A stretch of 64,000 nt of DNA from Phragmites australis (taxonomy: Eukaryota; Streptophyta; Magnoliopsida; Poales; Poaceae): the NCBI RefSeq assembly GCF_958298935.1, contig NC_084924.1, forward strand, positions 26,137,819 through 26,201,818, read 5' to 3'. The position numbers were made by a program, and so were the translations under genes. Positions 1-9,207 of this stretch are shown here, piece by piece (within the stretch, counting starts at the first letter, position 1; every line of letters begins with the position of its first letter). The notes beneath the pieces are model-generated. The model did not search any database, was not told the origin of the DNA, and saw only the letters and a list, made by a program, of their open reading frames with translations.

Positions 1-173
1 TAGACGTGAGATGTCTGACAACCTCTTATGTCGTTATGCTTTATTAGGTGTAGATATTCGTCATCAACCCAACATATGCCTCTACTGGCTCTTACCCAAA
101 GAAGTCGATACAAAACCAGATAAACTTTTTCAAACGACGTATACAAAATTTACAAAAAGTATGGTATTATTAT

Positions 174-520
174 GTAGCCCCTGACTCTATGGTCGAGAAG
201 AAGATTACTTGATCTGAAAGTAGAAAGTGTATGATGTTGTAGCCCTCGACTATCTACTCGATGACTGGACCGAGTAAAGAGTAAAGTCATAGCATCAAAA
301 GTATGCGATTAGCCCCTGATTCTCTATTTGATATGATAATCGAAGCAGAGAGTAGAGCATATGCACCAAAATATACTTGACATGGCCCCTGTCCCTTCGC
401 TCCATAACTGAATTCGAATAGAAAGTGGAGCATTAACACTGACATTATATAATGTAGCTTTCTACTCTCAGGTTGGTATGATAACTAAAAAGCAAAAACT
501 GAAGCAAGAAATAACAAAAA
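174..520 (-). repeat. Degenerate ~70-bp tandem repeats in the 3' region of element E
   Basis: Units starting with GTAGCCCCTGAC-like motifs recur at about 174, 240, 311, 383 and 455, a spacing of 66 to 72 bp. Each carries a GTAGAGAGTAGA-like segment. Such repeats between the coding region and the 3' LTR are common in Tat elements. Positions 1-173 and 521-880 hold no gene that I can support. Confidence 0.55.
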
Positions 521-882
521 AGTATGATCAAGTGGAGAGTAGATCATAAGCATCGACTTTCATTTCTCGACTATGTACTTGATGACTCCAGCACCCAAGT
601 GGGTGGTTGAGATTATATTATGGTCATCGAGTGTATTCGAACAACTGGGTAGGTGAGCATTAAAAATCCACTTCCGCTCATGCTCATTTTCACCGCAGGC
701 TTTGATTTGATGTGCAATAATGACCGCACACCTCTCTTTGCAGAGATTGGACAAGTCACAATGTCTCAGCGACACATCGACTTCTCCTAGACATATCGCA
801 CAACCGAGGTGGCCTCGCTCTCACGCCTAGTGATGTCAGATCTTGACAACTCCGCGTTTACGGTGCGACCCGTTTCCATGAC

Positions 883-890
883 TATAAATA
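883..890 (+). promoter_or_regulatory. TATA box for the antisense ORF
   Basis: TATAAATA lies within ACTATAAATAGAG, 77 bp upstream of the ATG at 967. The match to the plant TATA consensus is perfect and the spacing suits a 5' UTR of about 45 nt. It faces plus, opposite to the transcription of element E. Confidence 0.55.
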
Positions 891-966
891 GAGAGAAAAC
901 AGATGCTGTTGGTTTTTCACCCCATCTCCTTCCTTTCTCCCTACACGCCTAGTAGAGCTTGAAACC

Positions 967-1545
967 ATGACCTCCACTCCACCATTGTCTCCCAAGCCCG
1001 GTGCAGAAAGAGAAAAGATAGGGTTTCTCACCCCAAGGCCCCTTACCATGGTTTCTCTGGGAGACATCATTGTTTCTTCTGATGATGAGGAATCAATCGG
1101 AAGTCCTAAGAGGAGAAAGAACAAAATGTTTGTCGGAGGTCGCCGACCCTTCACCCACCACCTCCGGTGTTTCCTTGACACCGACACCGCGGAACGAGCG
1201 ACACAAGAGTCAATGACACAAGATGCACATGAGGGAGATGAAGATGGTGGTGATCTTAATGAGATCATCGATCAGGTCACCGACAAGGTCTTCGGCGATG
1301 GAGCTTCCGAACCTCTGATGTTGGAGAAAGTGCGGTCGTCTTTTCCATCAACAACAGCCAGATCACCTTCAAGCCTTCTAGAGGGCCACTCAGCACCGCC
1401 AACGCCGGTCAGTAGCTCCAGCAGGGTCTTCACCTCGGTCACTCTCCCTGGCCCTTACACTGGCAGGCATCTAGTCCTCGATGTGATTAGCTATCATCTG
1501 AGGGATGAGTATAAAAGGTTCATCGACTCGTTCAAGGGGAAGTAG
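967..1545 (+). CDS. Antisense extra ORF of the Tat element, unknown function
   Basis: This open frame encodes 192 residues, on the strand opposite to gag-pol and in the spacer between integrase and the 3' LTR. The N-terminal part is rich in S, P and charged residues with a short basic run (SPKRRKNK, about residues 48-55), then an acidic stretch (EGDEDGGD). The C-terminal part looks ordered (GRHLVLDVISYHLRDEYKRF). I see no signal peptide or membrane segment. Extra ORFs, some antisense, are known from Tat-lineage elements such as Grande, and this position fits. It stays open while the gag-pol of the same element is full of stops, so it may be expressed separately. I do not recognise a domain. 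Confidence 0.5.
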   Translation: MTSTPPLSPKPGAEREKIGFLTPRPLTMVSLGDIIVSSDDEESIGSPKRRKNKMFVGGRRPFTHHLRCFLDTDTAERATQESMTQDAHEGDEDGGDLNEIIDQVTDKVFGDGASEPLMLEKVRSSFPSTTARSPSSLLEGHSAPPTPVSSSSRVFTSVTLPGPYTGRHLVLDVISYHLRDEYKRFIDSFKGK

Positions 1546-1689
1546 GACCTACACTGTTTGCAAGAGCTAGGCGCATACTTTCTGTCAACTTTGCACTAGC
1601 CATGCAGGTTAGACGGAAAAGAAAAAAGTGTGTAATTGAGTAGTTAATCGAATCAAATGTAATTGACATACCTGTAATTTACCTTTTCT

Positions 1690-2920
1690 ATGAATGAAAC
1701 TTTCAGCGTTGGTTGATATTCCATGAGTGCTCAAGTATCTCACCATTTGGAGTAGATAACTGCACTGATCCAGGTCGGATAACTTTGACCACTATATGGG
1801 ATACTTTCCACTAAGGTGATAACTTATGATGCCTAGCCTGTTTCTACACCTTTTGTAGGACAATATCCCCAACAGTGAGTTTCTTGAGCTGAATCTTTTG
1901 ACTATGATACCTACGCAACTCTTGTTGATACTTAGCCACTCAAATAGATGCTCGATCGCATTACTCCTCGAGTAAATTGCTATTGTCCGCTCGTAACTTC
2001 TCTTGCCCTTCCTCTGAGTAACTTTCCACTTGCAATGATCCGAACTGCAACTCAGTCGGCAGCACTGCCTCTGCTCCATAAACTAAGAAGAATGGAGTTT
2101 CACCCATGGCCCTGTTAGTCGAAATACGAACGGCCTATAGTACCAAGGGAAGTTCTTTCACCCAGCATTTCGAGTAAGCCTTTAGCCTGTCGAAGACCCA
2201 AGTTTTGATGCCCTACAAGACTATGCCATTAGCATGTTCAACTTGACCATTACTTTGTGGGTGAGCTACTGTGGCGAAACAGGTTTTGATGCTAAATTCT
2301 TCACAGAATGCAATGAAGGTCCCGCTTTTGAATTGGCTATCGTTATCTGTAATTATCTGATGTGGAATACCGAATCGAGTAATTATACTCCTCATGAACT
2401 TCTTAGCCACTTTTGTGGTTATCTTTCCCACAGGCTCGATCTCAATCCACTTAGTGAACATGACGATAGCCACAAATAGGAACTTATAACCACCTTGGGC
2501 CGTTGGGAATGGTCCCAGGATATCCAAGCCCTAGACAGAGAAAGGCCAAGAAAGAGGAATTGTGTTATAGAGCTTGGGTTGGTCGAGTGGTATGCCTTAT
2601 GAAAAATTAGCAACTATCGCACTTTTTGACTAGCTCAGAAGCATCCTAGTGGGAGTCAGCCAATAGAATTTTTGGCAAAAAGATTTGTCGACCAATGTGC
2701 GGTAATACACATGATTACCACACATACCTCTATGGATATAGAGCAATATTTTATTGTCCTCTTCCTGTGTGATGCACTTCATCAAGATTTTGTTATTCCC
2801 CTTTCGGTAGAGCTTGTCATTTATCAAAGCGTAGAGTCTAGACTTACGAGTAATTTTCTCTACAGACGTATCATCATCAGGGATGTTTCGACCTTCGAGA
2901 TAGGCTTGGTATGGAGTCAT
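1690..2920 (-). pseudogene. Integrase of element E, broken
   Basis: The N-terminal zinc-type region lies near 2630-2920 (a recognisable MCGNHVYYRTLVDK segment). The catalytic core lies at 2213-2527, with MDILGPFP and TDNDSQFK holding two acidic residues and HPQSNGQVEHAN in place of the usual glutamate-bearing motif. A C-terminal part at about 1690-2160 still reads as the plant gypsy tail (ETPFFLVYGAEAVLP, TVGDIVLQKV) but in fragments. Several stops and frame changes separate the parts. In the live family the enzyme joins element DNA to the host chromosome. This copy cannot make it. Confidence 0.8.
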
Positions 2921-3019
2921 CCAAGTCGGTTCACATTCAAGTAGTGCAGCATCTGTGTCTGCGTGATCTGCCTCGCTGACGGAACCAAACTATTGGTTGA
3001 GTTGGGTAGCATTCATTCG

Positions 3020-4083
3020 TCAAACTGTTGAGACAGATGGTTTGAGGAGTTTCTCAACGAAGGCTCCTATGGGTACTAGAGCTCGGGAAGAAGCGAGTCT
3101 AGCAAGTTCATTCACACCGGAGTTGTCACTCCTGATGTGCGTTACTTCTAACCCTTCGAACTTTTGCTCGAGCTTTCGCACCTCGTTTAGGTAAGCTGTC
3201 ATGTCATCGTCTGAGCACTGGTACTCCTATTGTACTTGGTTTACGACTAGCTGTAAGCCCCCTTTCATGAGAAGTCATTTGATTCCAAGTGATTTAGCTA
3301 TGCAGAGCTCATTTACCAGTCTCTCATATTCTGCTACATTACTAGAAGCTTTAAAATCAAATTGAACAACATACCTGAGTTCGTTGCCCATTGGAGATTT
3401 AAGTATAATGACAGCCCTCGAGCCTTAAAGCATGAGCGATCCATCGAAGAAGAGTGTCAAGTGGTCTTCGACCACACTTAGCCTTATTTCTTCAATGCTT
3501 GTCCATTCGGCGATGAATTTCACTAGTACTCTCGACTTCACACTTGTGCATGGCACATATCCAACGTCGAACTCATTGAGCTCCATCGCCCATTGCACGA
3601 TTCGTCCAGTAGCCTCCCTATTGCGTATAACATCCTTTAGCGGATATGTTGTCATGATGGTGATCTTGTGTGCTTGAAAATAGTGTCATAGCTTCCAAGA
3701 AGACAACAAGAATGCATATAACAACTTCTGCACTTTTGGGTATCGTAGCTTAGTGTCGTGTAGGACTTCGCTCAGATAGTAAACAGTTTTTTGGACCTTG
3801 GTCTTTCTCTCAGGGCTTTCCCGTTTGACTCCCAGGACCGTGTTTACAACTTGTGGGGTAGCTGCAATGTACAAAAAGAGGTCTTCTTTTTTGTTAGGCA
3901 GTGTAAGAATCAACGCAGATGATAAATACCTTTTTAAATCTCAAAAGGCGCGCTCCACTTCTTTCGTCCACTTGAACCAGTCGTGTTTCTTCAGCAGCTT
4001 GAAAAAAGGCATCCCTTGCTCGCCCATCTTAGAGATGAATCGACTAAGAACTACAATGCATCATGTTAATTTTTGAACTTATT
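3020..4083 (-). pseudogene. RNase H region of element E, broken
   Basis: Two parts remain. At 3425-3913 is the RT-RNase H connection (KVQKLLYAFLLSSWKL, MTTYPLKDVIRN, GRIVQWAMELNEFDV). At 3020-3400 is the RNase H fold, starting with the LFFDGS motif and ending with YLNEVRKLEQKFEGLEVTHI. At least four stops interrupt the frame. The family enzyme removes the RNA strand during reverse transcription. Confidence 0.75.
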
Positions 4084-4830
4084 TTAGTGTTCGAGGTGAC
4101 TGCATCTAGTCAAGAGCTTCGATTTTGCCCGGATCGGCCTCAATGCCTCGACTTGACACCAGGAGCCCAAGAAGCTTGCCAGATGAAATGTTGAATGTGC
4201 ATTTTCAGTATTAAGCATCATACGACACTTCCTGAGGCTATCAAATGTTTCCTGGAGATTGATGATCAATGGATATTTGATTATGTACTTGACTACAATG
4301 TCATCAACATACGCTTCTACATTGCACTCAATTTGGGGTTGTAAACAATTATGAATATACCGTTGATAAGTAGCACATGCATTTTCTAAACCGAAAGACA
4401 TCTTTACATAGTAGAATGCACCAAAAGGAGTGGTAAAAGCAGCTTTCTCATCATCCTTTATTCCCATGTTAATTTGGTGATACCCCAATGGGCATCTAGA
4501 AAAAAATAGTAATGCACAATCTGTCATGGAGTCGATGATCTGGTCGATGCGAGAAAGAGGGAAAGGATCCTTGGGACATGCTTTGTTGAGGTCGGTGAAG
4601 TCGACACACACTCTCCATCTGTCATTGGCTTTCTTGACGAGGACGGAATTTGTGAGCCATGTAGGATGACGAACCTCTTGAATAAAGCCTGCATTTAGGA
4701 GTTTGCCAACCTCCTCCTTGATGGGTTGCTTCATATGCTCCATAAATCTTCGCTGCTTCTGCACCACAAGTTTGGAGTCAGACTTAACAGCTAGTTGATG
4801 TTCGATCACCTCCCTATGGACTCTAGACAT
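4084..4830 (-). pseudogene. Reverse transcriptase of element E
   Basis: The open stretch of 248 residues holds the RT core. RWRVCVDFTDLNKACPKDPF covers the first catalytic Asp region, TPFGAFYYVKMSFGL the middle, and AYVDDIVVK the catalytic pair (near 4283-4318). The conserved GYHQI motif is present, but FLDAYSGYHQI, usual in this lineage, reads FFSRCPLGYHQI, so that catalytic-side Asp is disturbed. Length and motif order match a Ty3/gypsy RT. The frame is lost on both sides, so this is a fragment of a dead polyprotein. Confidence 0.85.
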
Positions 4831-5760
4831 ATCAGACGGTTGCCATGCAAGTGCGTCTTGGTTTGCCTGGAGGAAAGTGATGAGCTCAAATTCCTATTTA
4901 GGGTTGAGGTTAGCCCCAACCTTAACCATCTTGGCTGGTTCAGATAAGTCGAGGAGTATTGCCTTGATGCCACCATCAACCTGTTTGTCGTCGGTGCCGT
5001 CGTTGGTCTCAGACTTGGCGGCATCGTTGGACTTGGAAGTGTTAGCAAAACCTACAAGCTTGGAGTCCTTGATCTCATCAGTGGTTTGATGCTTCTGATA
5101 CTTGGAATTTGTGCCCTAAGAAGTAGTTGCCGCTCAACTGAGATGTTCAACCATGTCCAGGCTTTGCTTGTCGCATGGTCGATAAGTTAGGGATTATGAC
5201 ATGTAAAGGTTCGACTCCCACCTTAAGCTCTGACCGCTGAACTCTCATCTTGTCTAGGGTCTTGGCAAAGATGAGGTTAAGCGAACTACCCCTGCCGACC
5301 AAAGTTCGGGAAACTTCGATGTTGAGTATAGTCGGCTAGACCATCACCGGGTATCGACAAGGGTGTGGAACTACAACCGAATGATCAACTTGATTGAAGG
5401 TGATCGGAACCTCCGACCACTTTAGGTATCGAGTAGGCCCAGTTAGGGCCAAATTGACCTCTCATTTGACCACCTTGTACTGCCTCTTAGATTCATATGC
5501 GACGGATCCTCCAAAGATGTGTGCTAGACTTTGGTCAGCCAAGTGGAATTTGGGCTCAACACCATTAACATTCGGCTTGGCTTGTTTGTTGTTATGCTTA
5601 GCAACAGCAGCCTTGAGCTTTTTGTCGACCTTCTGTTTGATGATATGGCATTCATCGAAGTCGTGTTGGCTGGTCCAACAGATGGGACACCACTTTCCAC
5701 CACATCGACTCAGGTCTTTGTTGTCCTCAGTGTTGCGTGATTTGCTCCTATTTATCGCGG
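4831..5760 (-). pseudogene. CCHC knuckle and protease of element E, active site changed
   Basis: At 5642-5694 the minus strand encodes CPICWTSQHDFDEC, a CX2CX4HX4C RNA-binding knuckle that ends the gag region. Near 5290-5320 it reads SRTLVGRGSSLNLIFAKTL, which aligns with the aspartic protease active site of this lineage. The residue where the catalytic Asp is expected is Gly, so the protease would be inactive even with an open frame. The link toward RT (4831-5100) is broken by frame changes. Confidence 0.65.
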
Positions 5761-7735
5761 CTATAGTTGTATCTGGACCCTTGCACTTGTCACCGGGTTT
5801 GTTCTTCTTCCCCCTGTTCTTTGAGGACTCAGGCTTGTCCTTGCCAGATTGACGGTTCTTGGCGTGTACCTAGGCTTCCGCTTGCTTTTCACACTTGTCG
5901 GCCAACTCAAAGAGCTCTTTGACCATGTGGATCTTCCGAGTAGCCATCTTCCCGAGCATATCCATGTCCCGAATGCCTCGCTTGAAGGTGATGATGATTG
6001 ACTCGTCGAAGATGTATGAGATCGTATTACGCATGTTGTTGAATTGGCAAATGAACAAGGGTGAGGACGAATCACTCCGACTAGCCATCTTCTCGAGAAG
6101 ATCCGTGTCCCGGATGCCTCGCTTGAAGGCGATGATGACTGACTAATCTGAGATGTACGAGATCGTATTACGCCTATCGCTGAACTAACAAATGAAATCT
6201 CATAGTGATTCGTCCTCACCCTAGTTCAGCTGATGGAGATAATTCTCCGTTCCTGGGCGCTCGAATGTGCATTGGAAGTTGGCTATGAACTGAGCCTTCA
6301 ACTCGGCCCACTACCAGATCGAGTTAGGAGGCAGGTTCAATAACCAAGACCTGACAGGTCCATTGAGCGCGATTAGCAAATAATTGGCCATTACCTTATT
6401 CTCACCTCCCACTGCTCGAATAACCGTGGTATAGATCTATAACCACTCGTTGGGGTTGATCTTCCCATCATACCTCTGGATCGGGCCTGCCTTGAGCTTC
6501 TCAGGCCACCGTATCGACCGAAGCTCATGTATGAAAGCTTTGTAGCCTCCATCGAATTCTTCAGAAGGAGGTGAGGGAGGACTATCATGACTGTTCCTTT
6601 GAGCATGGGAGTCACATCGACCATCTCGTCCTGGAGATCTACGATCATAATAACGGTGGTTATCCTCGTGGTGTTCCTCACGATGGTTGTCTATCACTGT
6701 ATGTAGATCATGGTGATTACGAGGAATGCGATTCCTCAGGTCTTCCTAGTTCCTGCGTCTATGGGTAGGACACTTATAGTTTGGCCTGCAAAGTGGTGCT
6801 CGGGCTCGATCACCTGAGCTTCCCACCTAGGATCCCTCGACCTGGGGATGCTCGTGTCCGTGGGTCCTCGAATCAGTGCCTTGCTTGCTGGGGTGCCTAG
6901 AGTTGTTAGGATTATTCGCTCGAGCAGCTTGGATCTGGATTGCATCGAGTAGGGTCCTAACCTGATTAACCATAGGGGTTAATGGATTCATTGGATCCAA
7001 ATCTGAAAAGGATCTTAGAATCAGATGGGCTCCATGGATATTAGCATCAGGACTATTTGAAGTATTGTTGCCCAGACATGCCTGTGATCGAAACAATGCT
7101 GCTCCATGGTTACTATTCTGAGAGAGCTCATGCCTCGATGCTTGAGCCGCTGATGGTGGAGGTGTGCTCACCAAAAGTCGTCATTGAAGACCAGGAGGTA
7201 CCTGACCTCCTGCGGCCTATGGATGGAGAGTTGTGTTAGGAACACGTAAGGCTCCAGCTGCAGATGTCTCTGGCGGTATATCATCAGCAATTCCGGTACC
7301 ATGAATGGCGGCTACCATTACTGGATCCTCAGGAATTTTTGTGCCATTGTTTACCACAACGTTTAGATCTACCGCTATTAGGTTAGCAGGTGGGATATCG
7401 ACTCCTCCGATCATGAACACAAATCGATATGTTTGGTTGCCCTGGCTGGCGGCGGAGTCATCGTTGCCACTCTCGTCACTGTCTGTGTCCATGCACTAGA
7501 GAACATTAGGCTCATTGGAATCCCACTTGAGATGTCTCACCTTGCGATATGCGCCCAATGGCCTAGATTTGATAATATCGGTGCGAATATGTTCACCTTG
7601 ATGGTCCCAGTGGAGGATCATAGTTCCGAATGTGATCTCCGATCTAGCTAGAGGCGATTCGAGGGTGATCATTGTTGACTCGAAGTGGTCGTAGAAGCCG
7701 TCGGAGAATCCAATGCCGATGTGCACTTGAGACAT
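5761..7735 (-). pseudogene. gag of element E, broken
   Basis: The likely start is the ATG at 7735, 43 nt after the LTR edge, followed by SQVHIGIGFSDGFYDHFEST. The frame stays open to a TAG at 7496-7498 and then continues as MDTDSDESGNDD to about 7217. Further fragments are at 6827-7174, 6437-6697 and 5870-6430. The capsid region is recognisable by FIHELRSIRWPEKLKAGPI and ITFKRGIRD. Many stops follow. A 141-bp duplication sits inside it. In the live family this protein forms the cytoplasmic particle. Confidence 0.7.
5941..6222 (-). repeat. 141-bp tandem duplication in gag of element E
   Basis: Positions 5941-6081 and 6082-6222 are two head-to-tail copies, both starting TAGCCATCTTC and both holding GAGATCGTATTACGC, exactly 141 bp apart. 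141 bp is 47 codons, so the duplication keeps frame. The copies differ at roughly one base in six or seven, so the event is not recent. Confidence 0.8.
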
Positions 7736-7766
7736 AGTCGATCCTGAAAAGCAGAAGTCCCCTACT

Positions 7767-7778
7767 TGGTGCGCCAAC
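7767..7778 (-). promoter_or_regulatory. Primer binding site of element E
   Basis: Directly inside the LTR edge the minus strand reads GTTGGCGCACCAAGTAGGGG. TTGGCGC.CCA.GTAGGGG is the usual Tat-type leader in grasses, where a tRNA 3' end primes minus-strand synthesis. I did not assign the tRNA. Confidence 0.6.
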
Positions 7779-7822
7779 TGTCGAGGATTTGTTCATGATA
7801 ATGTATCCGAAAATAGCGGGGT
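7779..7822 (-). repeat. 5' LTR of element E, inner piece
   Basis: This runs from the primer binding site to the insertion point of Sirevirus A. On the plus strand it starts TGTCGAGG. Positions 7818-7822 (GGGGT) are the left copy of the target duplication of Sirevirus A. Confidence 0.7.
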
Positions 7823-8800
7823 TGAAAGGATCGAATAGCCCAAGAGGGGGGGGGGGTGAATTGGGATATTAAATTTGTTTTTTTTAATTGACTACTGCTT
7901 GACCAAATAAAACTTATAAGAAACGCAAGTAAGGAATTTTAACTAGCACAAGATAGCCAACCACGCAAGAATTAACTAAGAAAGACAATTCCTAAGAAGA
8001 ACTTGCAATAATAACAAAGCTCAAAATAAGATGCAAGAAAGTAAAGAGTTGGAGAAGACAACACCGATTTTTTTCCGAGGTTTCGAGAAGTTGGCACTTC
8101 CCCCTAGTCCTCGTTGGAGCATCCACCAAGGATGTCGCTCCCCCTTGAGTCACCAAGGTGTTCATATTATGCATTCACCGGATAATCCGGTGGGTACAAA
8201 ATTGTTTTTCTCCGAAAATTTTCTCTGCTGGAAAAGCTCCGGTGGTCACCGGACTTTCAGCACCGGATATTCCGGTGTAACACTTCTGAAATTTTTCATA
8301 TAATTCGGATGCCTCAATTAGTGTTTATCCGGTGAGTATTAGACATCCATCAGAGGATAATCCGGTGAATAAATGTTTTGTGAACTTGTCCAATTCAACT
8401 TTCTTTGAGCTCTAATTCCTTGACAGCTTCACCATGGACTTGTATGCTCTACCTAGTGCTAGAATTTAACAAGTGTGCATCATCTACGTCTAGACTCACT
8501 AAGTCAAGCTACTACTTTTAGCCCCCCTTTATAGTACGGTCAAAAGACAAAAAGAAAAAGGAGACCTATACTACTCTAAGTATCCTTCATCTCCTTTGTG
8601 ATACTTAGAACTAGAAGATCCTTAGTCTTAAAGCATATGTCCTTTGATTGTCCATATAAGCACTTTAGGGACCAAGATTAACCAAATGTCATTGTATACT
8701 GAATTTTTGATTCCCTTCAAAACAAATTGTTAGTCACAGTAATATGGTTGTCATTAATCACCGAAACACTTACCACTTACCTAGGGGCCTAGATGCTACA
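7823..8800 (-). repeat. 3' LTR of element A, with a 792-bp internal deletion
   Basis: At 978 bp it is shorter than the 1770-bp 5' LTR. The missing part corresponds to 19244-20035 of the 5' LTR. The junction shares GG, which suggests microhomology-mediated loss. The lost part holds the TATA box and most palindromes. The rest aligns with 4 substitutions that I can see (for example GTACGGTC against GTACGATC). Confidence 0.95.
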
Positions 8801-9207
8801 ATCTCCCCCTTTTTGGTGATTGATGACAACACAAATAACAATAGAGATATGAATTTGAAGAGCAACCTATCATACTAGGCAAAAGAATGTATAAAGCAAT
8901 AAAAGCGAGATAAAGCCTAGCGCTACAAAACTATCATGCTAGAATAGGTAGGAATTATGCGAGCATGAAAATAAACACAATGTGATGACAGGCGAAACAC
9001 ATCCATATACAGAGCCAGATAGCCTGTCATAACATCAAAATCAATCCATAAGATCCAACATTTCAAAACTAGCTACCCAAAAATCTAACCTCCCCCTGAA
9101 TCAAAATCTCACTAGACCCACCAGCTACTTTCTCTACCAACTCCCCCTATTACTAGACTCTCCCCCTTTGGCATCTAAGCACCAAAAAGAGAAAAACTAG
9201 GACATGA
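8801..9207 (-). promoter_or_regulatory. 3' UTR of element A with repeated polypurine tracts
   Basis: The tract next to the 3' LTR reads AAAAAGGGGGAGAT on the minus strand (8801-8814). Further GGGGGAG runs lie at about 9092, 9142 and 9162. Repeated tracts before the 3' LTR are a known Sirevirus trait. The tract primes plus-strand synthesis. I see no gene here. Confidence 0.75.

Noticed and set aside
882..1268. Minus-strand frame of 128 codons opposite the antisense ORF
   Set aside because: Overlaps the better frame with a TATA box, is low in complexity and has no motif.
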